A stretch of 64,000 nt of DNA from Congeria kusceri. Lineage: Eukaryota > Mollusca > Bivalvia > Myida > Dreissenidae. This document shows positions 34,743-47,830 of the stretch, piece by piece. Each line of letters starts with the position of its first letter. Positions within the stretch are counted from its first letter, which is position 1. The translations under genes and the position numbers were made by a program. Under the pieces are notes generated by a model. That model saw only the letters and a list, made by a program, of their open reading frames with translations, did not search any database and was not told where the DNA came from. The stretch is from the NCBI GenBank assembly GCA_027627225.1, contig CM051024.1:78397004-78461003 (forward strand), read 5' to 3'.

Positions 34743-35578
34743 ATGTACTCGGACATAGGTTTGTACATTATGAGAATAGGTCTGTTTTATTCTCTAACTA
34801 TGAAAACTAAAGGTCTAAAACCACTGAATATGTTTGAATTGGTATGTTGCCTGACTATTCTTCTTAGAGGAGGAGGTGTCCACAAAAATCCTGGTCCAGA
34901 TCTACATCTTCAACAACAAAATGCATTCGAAAACAATCTGGAAATTGTCCACTATAACGTCCAGGGGTTCCTCAATAAGAAAGATGTCTTATATGCTGAT
35001 CTTGATGGCTTCGATATCTTGGCTTTTACTGAAACCTGGCTCAGTACAACAGTTGATAACACGGATCTACTTTTCAAATCATATCATAAGCCGTTCAGAA
35101 GGGATAGACCAATTGATCCCCATGGGGGTAGTTTCATATATGTTAGATCTGATATATTTTGTTAGACATTCAAATTGAAGATGTCGAATGTATTTGGGTC
35201 GAACTACGTATCAAGGGTAGGCGACTTCTATTCGATTCTTTCTACAGACCACCTAACTCTACAACCTACAGTATGGAATGCAAAAGTGATTCTATTTCGC
35301 TCGTTGTCGACACTGGCATCGAAAATATTATTATCACAAGTGATTTCAACCATGACTTATATAAACCTCAGTGTTAGAGCAAACTAGATTCCCTTATGTT
35401 ACAGTTTGGCCTTTCTCAATTGATCAATGAACCTACTCATTTCACGGAAACATCTGAAACTATTCTTGACCTATTTATGGTCACATCATCTTTGACAGTG
35501 TTGAACATTGGAGTGGGAGAACCCTTTTTGAGCAACAAGTTCGCTTTCATTGTCCGGTTTATTGTGTTCTTAACTTGA
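34743..35578 (+). pseudogene. LINE N terminus and APE endonuclease
   Basis: The first frame (34743-35165) has a hydrophobic stretch (MFELVCCLTILL) followed by RGGGVHKNPGPD, with NPGP at 34887-34898. The endonuclease starts with IVHYNVQGF (conserved Asn) and FTETWLS (catalytic Glu). After a frame change, SFYRPP and IIITSDFNHDL supply the central Asp/Asn motif (35159-35377). A further frame has INEPTHFTETSETILDLF (35396-35578). The final S-D-H motif is not recognisable. The endonuclease nicks target DNA to prime reverse transcription. At least two frameshifts separate these blocks. Confidence 0.85.
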
Positions 35579-36095
35579 ACAGATGTTCTGGGTCACATTT
35601 TAAGCGTAAAGTATGCAGATATAAAGATGGCGACTACAACCAATTAATTGACTTCGTAAAAACTATGATTGGAATAATTGCTTTGAAGATAATTTTGATA
35701 CATATACTTAAACGAGCATACAAGAAATATAAGGCTACAAATTTAGACAGATACTCGCTATGTTATCGACAGCAGCGTAACAAAGTTACTTCTCTTGTCA
35801 AATCAGCGAAGAAAGTCCACTTTGGTAGCTTGCTAAGACAATCTGTGAACATAATCATTCTCAGTCCGACTTCTGGAAACACTTAAAGAAATTCACAACA
35901 CAATACTCTTTAGCTAACGAGCTGCCTCCTTCAAACCATAATGGCATCATTAATGAGTCACCTATTGATAAAGCAAATATACTAAATTCTTTTTCCAATC
36001 TCAATCTTTAACTGTACCCGATACACATATGCATATTTTAAATTCCCAAATGCCAGACTGTCCTATATTAGAAGATTTTATCATTTCCAGCCAAG

Positions 36096-37229
36096 ATGTC
36101 ATGGATTCCAAAACTGGATTTTAAAACTGGAAAGGCTTCTGGACCGGACCAAAAAAATACTCGAGTTCTTAAAGAAATTGCAGCTGATATAGCTGGTCCA
36201 CTCAAAAACCTTTTCAATTCCTCACTTCGCACTGGGAAGTTACCTCTGAGCTGGAAATCAGCAAATGTTTGTGCAATTCATTATAAGTCCGATCCTCAGA
36301 ATGTGGGTAACTATCGACCAATTTGTCTTTAAAGTGTTGTAAGCAAAGTTCTAGAAAGAATCTTACATAAATATATCTTTAATCATTATAGGCCTACAGA
36401 TTTCATAACATCTTTTCAATCTGGTTTCATACAAAAGGATTCCACTGTCAATCAATTGGTCTCTGTATATCACTCTTTTTTCCAAGGTATTGATTATGGC
36501 TAAGATGTAAGAGCAGTCTTTCGTGACATATCGAAAGCCTTTTATAGAGTATGGCACGATGGATTAATTTATAAGCTTCGACTTAGGGGAATTTCGGGCA
36601 ATCTATTATCTATTATCTATTTATCTGAGTATTCAAGTGACAGAAGGCAGTGTGTTGTACTCTCCGGCTGCAAATCTTACGCCTTTTTGCAGATGATACT
36701 GCGCTATATATAATTGTCGACAATCCGGTTGATGCTGCTACTAATTCCGATCTGGCAAAAATCCATTCCTGGGCTGATAAGTGGTTGGTTACGTTCAATC
36801 CCTCGAAAACAGAGTCTTTAATAATTTCTAGAAAGTGCAACCGTCTAATTCATCCACCTCTCTTCCTTAATGATTGCGAAATCAATGAAGTAACGTCCTA
36901 TTAACATATTAGTCTGATCTTTTCAAATTTATGTTCCTGGCATGACCATATTGAAGTAATTAAGAAAAAAGGCGTGGCAAAGAATAAACTTAATGAGATC
37001 TTTCAAGTTCACACTCGATCGAAAGTCTCTTCTTACTATATACACGGCATTTATTAGACCTATTATTGAGTATTCTGACGTTGTCTGCGACAATATTACT
37101 AGTCAAGAAGAAACCGAACTTGAAAAGATACAACAGGAAGCAGCAAGAATAATAACTGGCGGAACAAGTTTGGCATCACTGCTGAATCTATACGATGAAA
37201 CGCACCTCGAACCCTTGAAAAATATATGA
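36096..37229 (+). pseudogene. LINE reverse transcriptase
   Basis: The first block (36096-36332) reads GKASGPDQ, PLKNLFNSSLRTGKLPLSWK and VGNYRPICL, the start of a non-LTR RT domain. After a stop, a region near 36510-36560 reads FRDISKAFYRVWHDGL: the first Asp of motif A is kept, but the usual Asp after SKAF is Tyr. Motif C is FADDTALY at 36686 onward. Then HSWADKWLVTFNPSKTE and a thumb-like block with FIRPIIEYSDVVCDN (36993-37229) follow. Several stops and shifts interrupt the domain. Confidence 0.88.
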
Positions 37230-37503
37230 AAAAATAACACACAAATTGACTCTTTTCTACAAGATGTTTCATTCTCTTGCACCTTCATATTTGTGTACGT
37301 TGATCCCTTCTAGTGTGGGGGATAGAACTGCCTATGAAGTCCGCAATTGTGGTAATATTCGTAACATCTCATGCTAATCTCAACTCTTCTCTCGGTCCTT
37401 CTTACTGTCAACCATAAAAGCAAACCTAAACAAAGAGAAAAGGAAAGTTCCTCTGCATTACTATGATGGTGATCGAATGTCTAATATTCATCATGCATGA
37501 TTA

Positions 37504-37752
37504 ATGATGCATTGTAGCAGCTTGAATGAGCATTTGTATACAAAGAATATACTGGAAAGTTCATTTTGTCGCTGTGGCGAGACCGAAGATACCTATCACT
37601 ATTTCTTCAATTGCCCTGTTTATCTTGATAAAAGAATTATTCTATTTAACAATCTGTCTGCTTTCCAATCCATCACCTTGCAACTCCTTCTCTTCGGTAT
37701 TAAAGACGAATCATACGAAAAACAAATACATTTAATCAAGTTCAGTCGTTGA
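37504..37752 (+). pseudogene. LINE C-terminal zinc finger
   Basis: The 82-codon frame contains SSFCRCGETEDTYHYFFNCP followed by VYLDKR, the C-x-C ... H-x5-C pattern that ends CR1/L2-type pol proteins. It closes the LINE begun at 34743. The remaining 500 bases to 38282 are 3' UTR. Confidence 0.82.
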
Positions 37753-38831
37753 TTCGAGACAGCCACGGATTTTAATCCAACTTCTATAGGAACAGACCAA
37801 AAGTCTCAACGGTTTCCCTGCCCCGCAAACGTCTGTTGTCTTCTCCCAATTACTTATGTGTTAACACCCAACTCCCTCCATCTCTCGCCAAGTTTAAGTC
37901 GATATCCATTCAGTCTGTGCTCGATAATATTAATGCGTTACGCAACTATGTCATTTACATTATTCTTTGCATTACAATCTGTTTCATTATTTGCAATTCT
38001 GTACTTAAAAGTTATTATGGTAAGTCAGTTAAGATACTGTCCTTATCCATTTGACAATCACGTTGTAGTTTCACAGACACTATAGTTTACACCGTATCAG
38101 CAGCTCATTTACAACGACAGAAGAGATACATAGCATACGCCCAGGCTACCTTCTCATTTATCCTATGATTCACTCTTAAGCATCTTTTCAACATATTATT
38201 ATTTTTGATATTTGGTCAAATGTGTTATGTATGTTGTTGTGTGATGCTTGCATGTATATTTGATTGATTAAATAAATATAGTTTAACTAAAGTTCAATTC
38301 AAAAGAATGAACAGTTTGATACATATTATGTTCTAACTTGTTAATAAATATGATCGTATTACAGTTATGGGAAGCGGTTGAAATCATGTATATTTTTATT
38401 TTTACATTGTATTTTGACATTTGGTGTCATAGTTATCAAACATATTCCAAGTAATATCCATACAGATATGTTGTCCAATGGAATTACACTTTTTATTATC
38501 GGTCACATTAGTCTCTAGAACAGTTGCCCGTCGAAATACCAGACTACATTTGTTTCGTATTTACTGGCATCTAAATGTAACTAAAATGTACTTCCGAAAT
38601 CAGCATACTGAAAGAATATCACCTTTCATAAGCGCAACGTATAAACGTACTCTATTGCTGAACAGATATTATGATTTTTTTTTTTTACAAATATCCAAAA
38701 TAAACGCTGAACGATTGGCAGAAGACTAGGATTTATGGATTATATCTTGAAAAGGGTAAGTTTCTTGACTTTATTATTTACCACATTGGTTTAGATAACT
38801 TACTTATCGCCAATCCTTAAACCGACGAACA

Positions 38832-39897
38832 TACCGTAAAATATCTATATTTTCTGACACTTAAAAATAATTAAAAATGTCGAAACACAAAAATATTCCC
38901 AAAATTACAGTTGTCCGAAAATTTATAGACACTATGACAATATTGCAATTACGTTCGGATATGTCTGGTGTATAACGTTTTTTGCCGAATATACACGGAT
39001 AGTATCGATGAATGATTGCGTACTTGTTAAATACTACGCCGTATAGTATTATTAATTTTGAAAATTGTTACAATTTTTGTTTAGTTCAACGGTTTGTTAA
39101 TTTAATCGTAGGAATAAGGTAGTATTTTGATGGTATTACTTTTTTCCGATTTACGTTATTGCAATGTAAATGCTATTACGGATAATTGTGAATAAGGATG
39201 TGTTTATACTATACCAATACTATCTGTATGTTTGATCTGTAAATTAAAATGTATGTACATAAATATAAACAAAGTGAAACTCCAGCTTCATTAGCAGGAG
39301 AGAATAGCGCAATGTTATTTATTGAAGACAAGTGGCCAATGGCCAACACAATACATCACTAAACAACAAACGCGTAACAACAACAACACTCACATATGAA
39401 TAACTGTGGGTTCACCGTCTTGGAACGCCAATTCAGAGCTTTGAGTGTTTGAACTGGTTTATGAGCGCCCGAAATTAACACCTTACACAAATGAAAAATT
39501 TTAGATAAATGCAATTTCACAGCTTTGCTATCGCGTATCTGAAACGACATAAAAAAAACAACTGTGAATAAATTAAGCAGAATTTATTGGTAAATAATTA
39601 AGACTGGTTAAGACCGGTTCTTTAATCGTATAACTTCAACAGCATATTTTACATAAAATGGCTCTTAACCCAATACCGCTAATGTAACGGTCCACCGCCT
39701 CCACTCAGTCATCTGCCAGGTTTTATGTGCGATGTGTCACCGGAGTAACGCAAACAAATTAGAATTCTGCTAAAATACCACTGTCATATCCAATGTCCGA
39801 AAATTAAGATTCATTAATTATGGTTTAAAATCAGGATGTCCGAAAATATATAGTGACAAAAATAATAATTTTGGCTAAAAAAGAGGGTGTCCGAAAA
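38832..39897 (+). mobile_element. Deleted copy of the TACCGTAAAA TIR family
   Basis: The copy starts TACCGTAAAATATCTAT and parallels 4546-4790 almost base for base through AATTACGTTCGGA and GTATAACGTTTT. The middle (39240-39490) matches 3280-3560, and 39475-39640 matches inverted 52100-52260. The right part (39655-39897) matches 5028-5270. It stops at GGTGTCCGAAAATT without the terminal ATTTTACGGTA, so the right end is truncated. There is no gene and no CCCATATGGG array. Confidence 0.75.
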
Positions 39898-42800
39898 TTG
39901 CAACATTTTGATGTGAGGTATGAACTATTGTGTTTATTTAGCGTAAATAGAGCCCAAGCGTCTAAATTCATATCTTGTGTAATCACTGCATTACAAAGTG
40001 CACTAATTAGTATATTTTGTATTGTGATTTGCTATAACTTTGGTCTGAACGCCATATATCTACAAACCAATGATACCTACCCAGTAGGAGAAAGTCCCAC
40101 ATAAACAACAACGGGTACATCTTTCGTATTTTAAATTCATTACGACGATATATACAGTGTAAATATACTTCAATTTTACGCCCTCGTATGGTATGAAGCC
40201 ACTGAGGGTGTATATCCCATACACCCTCAGTTACTAACAGTGTGACGAATATATCTCACTGAATACCTTTCACTGGTTTCTTTTAATTTATATCACTTTA
40301 AAAATAACGAAAGAAAAACTTACAAAATAACACGAAACACTTTTACAATGAAGTCACGAAAATAAACAAAATGACGTCATTAGACAGCATCATTAGACTT
40401 CTATGGGGTATTGAAATATAACCTTTGTGTATGGAAAATACCCCATGGTCATGTGACCTCTCTTAGCCAATATGATCCCGTCATTTATGTAGGAGATGAA
40501 ATATGTGTCAATACTTTAAGAGTAAAAGAAAATAATCCTGGTGAAACTCATATAACATACAACAGACATGTTTTATAATCAATCAATATTTGTGAATCAA
40601 GAACAGAATGGACATATTTCTCGATTAAAATTGTTTGATATCGTAGTGGATCAGATACAATTTTTTTTTTATATCATTTAGATTACTTGACGTATAGTAA
40701 ACCAGTTTAAAGGCAATGTTTTGAAATTGTTCAGATTCTAACTATCATCACAACTTGAATAGCCCTTGCTTTCGCCAGATTCAAATTGGGTCAATTCACA
40801 AACAAGCGTTGATGATCTGATATGAAAAAAATTAATATTTTGGTGTTATCATTATGGTGCTCACTTTGTTGTTATAAGGAGGGAAAACATTTTGAAAGCA
40901 GAATTGACCTTTGCCTTATTCCAGTTAGCTCATCTGGGCTAGTCAACGATTGAATGTTGTACATCTTTGAAAAACAATAGATTTTTGCTACTTTCTAAAA
41001 ACACAATTAGTGAAAAGACCAATAAGAAGCGTTATAGTATAAATCGTAATATTAACTTTTATACACGATGTCAAAGATCTGATCCGACTGCCCGCGGATC
41101 CTTATGAGCAACACCCTGTACATTTTCTGTTCCTAGATCTTTCTCTATAAATGTCAGGGGCGTATTTAGGGCAAAATCGAATGCACGCCCCTGCTTGTAC
41201 ATGAACTATATCGGAAAATAATGTTAAGGGAACTATTCACATATTGACAAATAGAGAAATTCCAAAGGAAAAACAACATAATATATAAAGGGGCGAAAAT
41301 GACACTGCTGACAAAAATATATTCGATATATTATATCGCTCTATGAATAAACATCAGATGAAATAGCGAAAAGTGTAAAAGGTGTTTTTAGACTGGTGGC
41401 GGAAGCCAACGGTCTTTTGAGAGGTTAATTTCCAGAACGGGTATCACAGGGAAATACTATTTTTTGCAGGCTACGTGTCAGTTATCCGAAACCTGAACGG
41501 TTCCTTTTTCTAAACAGTCGCACCTTCCTACCTGTTTTATTATCTTTAAATTATTTAAGGGAATGTATGTCATATGTGCTATATTGTGTATATCATGTTA
41601 CTTCAAACTAATGACACCCCTACTTTCGCTATTTGCATGTTGTGTGTAACCGAAATATTCACCTTAGAGCCCTAGAATAAGACCACTAAATAATGATCTA
41701 CATCTGTTATTTTTTACACTAACTGCTACGCGTCATCAATTATTCTGCATGGCCCGTTGCAGATTGACTTGTCGACTTGCATGTATATAATTCCGTCTGC
41801 ATTGTATAATTATCTTTAAAAAACATATTTGTTTCTTAAAACATATTTGTATTATGATGTATACTATTGAATAGGACGCAACATTATCAAGTTTAAAAGT
41901 GGGAAATTGAACTTACATTCAAACAAATGATTCCATTTTCGCAAAAATGTACTCATAAACCACATGTTTTTAGTTTCTTTTGTCGCCAACAGTCTTTCTA
42001 CGTTGTCAGCGTTTTGATTAAGCAATAATAATGCACTTTGCCAGGAACAACTTAAAATTAAAGCACTTTAAGGATCTATATGAAACCTTATCTTCAATAA
42101 ATATATTTTAAAAGATATTCGGCGTCTTTGATCATTTTTATCAGTCGTATAATAGACTCGATCAGTAGGTCACACGATACTACCATAAAAAATCATGCTT
42201 TATTCCTCCCAACATATCATCATATAAATTAACGTTACCTGTTTGTTGGTTTTGCAAAAGAAAATTAAAACTAGCTCTCTCCTGTTTCCTCAAGGTATAC
42301 AAAAGGTGCTGCATGATCAGTAAAGTTATTTGAATCAAATTTCGATTTGAAAGAACCTTAAACATTTTCATTTGGAGCGAAAACATACAAAATCAGCATC
42401 ATAAACCAAAATATACATAAATATTACACCAAATATTTTGTACATGAAGAATATGAGTTTCACTTTTTGATTATATCAGTAAAGTAATTTTAAATGTAAT
42501 TTACATGAGCAATACATTTGCCGTTTTGCAACGATGAATCCATTTAATTCGTTTTGAGCAAAATAGGCGGATTTAGAGGAGGGCGAAAGCGGCGTACGAC
42601 CCCTCTAAAATTATCAAAACTAGGTTTTTAAACCGAACAATAACTGAAACATCTGCATTTTGTTACAATTAAAATGTTGTTGTTTTTTTTCAATCAGATT
42701 ATTTCAAATATTATTTCAGTTTTGTGGTATTTTGGTTAAATTGTTCCGTTTGGCGATATTTCGTCATTCCGATACATGTATCTTATCATTTAAGAGACAA

Positions 42801-43000
42801 CAGCAGTTAATTAGTTGTCAGTTATTTAATATTTCCGGCCCTCTCACTCAAAATCCTGGTACCGCGCCTGATATTATATTTGAAATAAGGTAATATAACA
42901 TGATTGGTTTGTTCTGTACCAGATTAAAACCATTTAAGACGAGGGGAATTTTCAATCATCAAGCCACATACTAAAGTTTTCACCACGGAAGCTCTGTGAA
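39898..43000. other. Intergenic with small hairpins
   Basis: No gene recognised. Hairpins occur at 40201-40231, 40403-40446 (ATGGGGTATT / AATACCCCAT), 41155-41193 (CAGGGGCGT / ACGCCCCTG) and about 42570-42610 (TTTAGAGG / CCTCTAAA), the last two probably ends of hAT-like MITEs. Confidence 0.45.
40201..40231. repeat. 13 bp perfect hairpin, 5-base loop
   Basis: ACTGAGGGTGTAT and ATACACCCTCAGT flank ATCCC. There is no U tract or gene next to it, so it is unlikely to be a terminator. Confidence 0.85.
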
Positions 43001-43201
43001 TGAGGCGTGTCGTGGGAAACCAGGGTTGAAGGCATGTTCGTAAAGTGTCGTCTAGGATCAGCCTGTATAGTCTTTTCTAAACATAAATCCACTGTAGGCG
43101 GAAAGTGCCGTCCTGGATTAGTGTGTGCGGACTGCACAGGCTGAACCGGGACGACATTTAACGCACATGCATTATGCCCGGTTTTCCCGCGACACGCATC
43201 G
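43001..43201. mobile_element. GAGGCGTGTC MITE, copy 1
   Basis: It begins TGAGGCGTGTCGTGGGAAA and ends CCGGTTTTCCCGCGACACGC. It shares GGAAAGTGCCGTCCTGGATTA and GCACATGCATTA with copy 2. It is diverged, and the central part is shortened. Confidence 0.85.
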
Positions 43202-43744
43202 AATATGGATTCAGCGTGGGTTTTTTATATGAAAAATATATGTTGGTAAAATAAAGACGAACAAGAAAGAACAGATCATTCAAACGCTATGCTAATTTAG
43301 GATTGTATTGTTAAGTTACTAGATACGCGGTTGTAGTTGTTTATATTGATGAATAGGTCGGGTAATATGTAGTACGTTGATAAAACGCATATACAAGATC
43401 ATTAAGTAGACATTAAACCTATACAGGTCGCTGCTTCTGAAATACGATCACAAGATTGCCGTACCTGTTTACCTGAATACGCCACTGGCACCTACTTAGT
43501 CTATGCTCATTGAGCCATTCACCATCGTTTATGGTTTTAGCATATATAAATGTCTTATACGCACGCAAAACAAACTGAATTGCATTCTCAAGTCTATTTA
43601 GTTATAGCGTCATCACCGAAACGGTCATCTCCGCAACACTGATACTATTTGGATAAATGAAACATGAATTGCATTAATGCGCAATTCATTAAATGGATGG
43701 ATGCCTTGAAAAAATGTGAGTTAATCATTAACTGAAAGTAAATA

Positions 43745-43973
43745 TGAGGCGTGTCATGGGAAAACCGGGCTTAATGCATGTCCGCAAAGGCTAATCCAGG
43801 ACGGCACTTTCCGCTTTTATGGTATTTCCTGTTTAAAGGAATTCTCCTTTAAACATAAATCCACTGTAAGCGAAAAGTGCCGTCCTGGATTAGCCTGTGC
43901 AGACTGCACAGGCTAATCCGGGACGACACTTTACGCACATGCATTAAGCCCGGTTTTCCCACGACACGCCTCA
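43745..43973. mobile_element. GAGGCGTGTC MITE, copy 2 (229 bp)
   Basis: The ends TGAGGCGTGTCATGGGAAAA and TTTTCCCACGACACGCCTCA are inverted repeats flanked by TA. Inner arms repeat AATCCAGGACGGCACTTTCC on one side and its complement on the other. At 43887-43919 there is a 33-base palindrome with 16 bp arms (GGATTAGCCTGTGCAG) and one central base. Such elements are non-autonomous. Confidence 0.9.
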
Positions 43974-46670
43974 TATATTTGTTATATTTAACTGTTTCTC
44001 ATACTCATTACCGTAACATTATGCCATTATCAAAACAAGTTGTCATTACAACATCAACATAATTGTGTGCACAAAATGTACGATAGACCCAATACATTCT
44101 TGAGAATATTATTAACAAAATAAACTACTTTAAAAATGCAAAAATATTAAAGATGTAGATAAAGATTATGACTGATAGTTTAACTTTGTTTATAAACTAT
44201 GTGTTAAATTTTCTTTTAAATGAAGTAAAAACGAGAACAAACGTTTTTTTTTTTTTTTATAAATATTTCACACGTGTATAATAGCATGCAATGGAACACT
44301 AATATGTATTAATGTAACATTTAAACGGGACTGTTTCGTGCAAATACAACAGATCTGTAAGTTTATCATCGTTATAGTAATGACTAATTGGGCAGTTATA
44401 GGTGTCAAGGTCACGTTACTTTGGTCATATTGATTGCCTATTTTAAACGTTGCTGAGTATTATACAGGTACACATACAGTACGTGCCACGCGAAACCCGC
44501 AGAATTCGCGCTGTCGTGACGAGCCTTCGATCACTATTCGCGAAGCGACGTCACGGAAGTACGCACGAACGGCCATGTTTAAGTCTTTAAAAGTATCAGA
44601 TAACATAATCACACAACATTATTGCAAATACGGTTGAAACGCTTGCGAATCAGACTTGGCATTTATGTAAATTTTATTAATTTAAATTATTAGCATCTTG
44701 GTCTTTTTTAAGGTTAAAAAGGAGTTTTGTCAAAAGTTCGACAAAATGTCCAAGTCCGGTATCGGTTCACCCGCTGAGTTCGCCGAGCCATAAAACTGAT
44801 AACAATCTGGTCACCGTATACTAGGCGCTTTGGAGCATGGACCTATAGGCCCTGTTTGGAGTTATGGGTTAATTTGAACTGAAGTAAATGAACTGAACTG
44901 GTGATATTTAATTCAATAAAAAATGGTGACAATAAATATACATGTGTAGAATTTAGAAATAATTCAAAAGCTGAAATGAGTAATAATAATTCGTGTTTAT
45001 TAGTTTTAACATGATTGTATTTATATACACCTTAATTTGAATTTTGAGAAATGCTATATTATTTAACATATTTTCACACTTTGTTTTCTTTGCAGACCAA
45101 CGTTAACTCTATTTTAATCTGAGAACCAAAACTGTCGCATGGGTCTTTGTTTTGTTTTCAAGCCTAGGAGGCTCCCTAAATCAGAGTTGTTTATTAGGGT
45201 GACATCCGGAGGCCCGTGTCATTGCTCGGGCAATGGTTTATAACCGAAGTCCCGAGGGTAAACAACATAACACCGTCGTCGGCCCGTGTCATTTCCAAAT
45301 AAACCACACGTTTGCCATTGGGTATACTATGCAAATGTAGGTAAATATTTGCCGTCGGATAGCAAGCTGATTTAAGGCAGCTGATAAGGCTGTATTTTTT
45401 TCTTTAATTATGAGTAAAAGGTAATGTACCTTTAATAAACTTAATTAATTAATCTAGAAATAACCATTATAATAAAACTCACTGTGATAATCAATTTCAG
45501 AATAGTATACTTTGCCTATAATAACTTCAAGAAACAAATTATGGTTTAACACTTTTTTGCAAGCCCTAATTTACAGTCTGATGTAAATGTCTTGTATGTA
45601 TATTTTCTAACCTACATACCATCATATTTTTGTTTTTCAGTAGTGTATATTTCTATTTTCTGCAATTATCCCGTATCAATTCTGAATTAGCTACTTTTAT
45701 ATAAAGAGATAATTTAGTTCGTTCCCTCTTGTCGTGGAAGCATAAATATTTTAACATACATACTGATTTCAGTGAAATATAATATACTCGTCTAAACTAA
45801 CCTTAATTATAGCTAGCAAACAACGGAACATTTTCTGGATTTAAATTAGATGTAGTATTGCTTTTTTATGAAAATGATCATGATTCGATTAAGTGATGTA
45901 ATCCCTCTACGACTGCCCAGATAGTTCCTGATAACAGATGGGGTAAATAAGAAAACCATCTTAATGACACGGTCATAAATTTTATCGAATTAATTTGGCC
46001 ACAGGCGGGTCCACAACTCTTAGAGTCAAGTTAAAGTTAATTTTGATAGCTGAGGAAGTTTCTTCCATAGGTTGTATATAGAACCGGTAGTCTGTAGAAC
46101 AAATTATGTTTTCTTTAGCAGACACCAAATTTAGAAGAGGCTACAATAACCGTTGTGATGGCTTTCGTTTGACATACATTTGTATTTACATTTATTTTGT
46201 TTACTGATGAGTAAACAATAAGTACATTTTATAAATACGTGTTACAATGAAACCATACGTTACAAATAATTATAGACACGTACGTGTATATAACCACCTT
46301 CAATACAACTGAAGTACATGATTATTATAAAATATAATATCAAAACGTCGGTGATTTGCATCTTTATGATGATTATAAAAACGATAAAATTGAATATGCT
46401 GGTGCACGGGTGAGGATGACATATAAGCACATGTAAACAAATAATCTGAATGGATATTCTAAAAGAAGGAATGTTTGAAATAATCACGCCCATGAAGAAT
46501 AAGATAATAATGCGTTTTTATAATCATCTCAAGAACCCCGTATACACATTCACATAACAATCGAAACAATTAATTAACGATTAATTAATAAATCATTTAA
46601 ATTGACATAAGTTAATATTATTGTAAAAGTGGCATCAAATTCAAATGAAGCGAATTAGTGAAAAGTGGCG
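43974..46670. other. Intergenic; CpG-richer patch near 44470-44580
   Basis: A 110-base patch is rich in CG dinucleotides (GCCACGCGAAACC ... GACGTCACGG), unusual here, and could be a promoter of an unseen transcript. The frame 44434-44637 (67 codons) has no known motif. Elsewhere only AT-rich sequence was seen. Confidence 0.35.
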
Positions 46671-46984
46671 TACCGTAAAAGCTCTATGTTTTCGGACACC
46701 CTCTTTTTTTGCCAAGATAATAATTTTTTGTCACTATATATTTTCGGACATTCTGATTTAAAACCATAATTTTTGGACATTTTATATGACAGTGGTATTT
46801 TAGCGGATTTTTAACTGTTTGCGTTAATCCGATGACATATCGCACATGTGTTTTTACGACCGGATGAAGGTCTTAAAACCTTGCAGATGAATGAGGTGCG
46901 GCGGTGGACTGTTACATTAGCGTTAGTGGATAAAGAGACATTTGCCATAAATAATGAGTTTACCCGATTGTGTATACCAGTATA

Positions 46985-47830
46985 AATTTCGTACCCAGCT
47001 AGCATAAATATATGGGACCCATGTGGGTCCAATATGAGCTACCATATGGGGCCTGTATGGGCTAACCATATGGGGCCAAATGGGATTTTGCAAACTGTAT
47101 TTGTATGGGTCCCAGATGGGTTGCGATATGGGACCGACGTGGGATCCATGTGGACCCGAGATGGGTCCTATAAGGGATACCCATATAAGTCCAATAAGGG
47201 CTTCGATATGGGTCCTGTATGGGCAATCCATATGGGGCCAAATGGGATTTTGCAAACTGTATTTGTCTGGGTCCCATATGGGTTGCGATATGGGACGTAT
47301 GTGGGTTCCATGTGGACCCAAGTTGGGTCCTATATGGGGAACCCATATAGGTCCAATATGGGCTTCGATATGGGTCCTGTATGGGCAACACATATGGGGC
47401 CAAGTGGGAGTTTGCAAACTGTTTTTGTATGGGTGCCAGATGGGTTGCGATATGAGACCTATGTGGGTCCCATTTGGACCCAAGGTGGGTCCTATATAGG
47501 CTACCTATATGGGGCTAAAATTGGCTTCGATATGGGTCCTTTATAGGCAGCCCATATGGGGCCATGTCAGATTTTGCAAACTGTTTTCGCATGGGTCCCA
47601 AATGGGTTGCATTATGGGATACATGTGGGTCCTATATGGATCCAAGTTGGGCCCCATTATAGGCTACCCATATGGGACCCATGCAAAAGGTGTTTGAAAA
47701 ATCCCACTTGGCCCCATATGAGCTGCCCTATCAGGACCCATCCAGGTTTCGATATGGGTTCTCTATGAGCATCCTATATGGGACCCAGTTGGGTTTTGCT
47801 AACACTGTTTGCATGGGTCCCATGTAGGTT
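46985..47830. repeat. 162 bp higher-order CCATATGG array
   Basis: The anchor TTTTGCAAACTG recurs at 47086, 47248, 47410 and 47572, an exact 162 bp period. Each unit holds about seven GGGTCC / CCATATGGG sub-blocks. Long frames on both strands are due to 162 being a multiple of three and are not genes. Confidence 0.92.

Larger units (their letters stand above)
34743..38282 (+). mobile_element. Decayed full-length-like LINE (CR1/L2-type)
   Basis: Consecutive, frame-shifted segments give an N-terminal leader with NPGP, an APE-type endonuclease, reverse transcriptase and a CCHC-like terminal finger, followed by a 3' UTR ending TTTGATTGATTAAATAAATA. All coding blocks are on the plus strand in the expected order. 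Many stops and indels make it inactive. No clear target duplication or ORF1 was found. Confidence 0.85.

Noticed and set aside
40201..40231. Rho-independent-type terminator
   Set aside because: Perfect hairpin, but no T run follows, no gene precedes it, and the sequence is eukaryotic.
46923..47546. 186- and 170-codon overlapping frames on opposite strands
   Set aside because: The 162 bp repeat is a multiple of three, so frames stay open by periodicity. No domain is seen.
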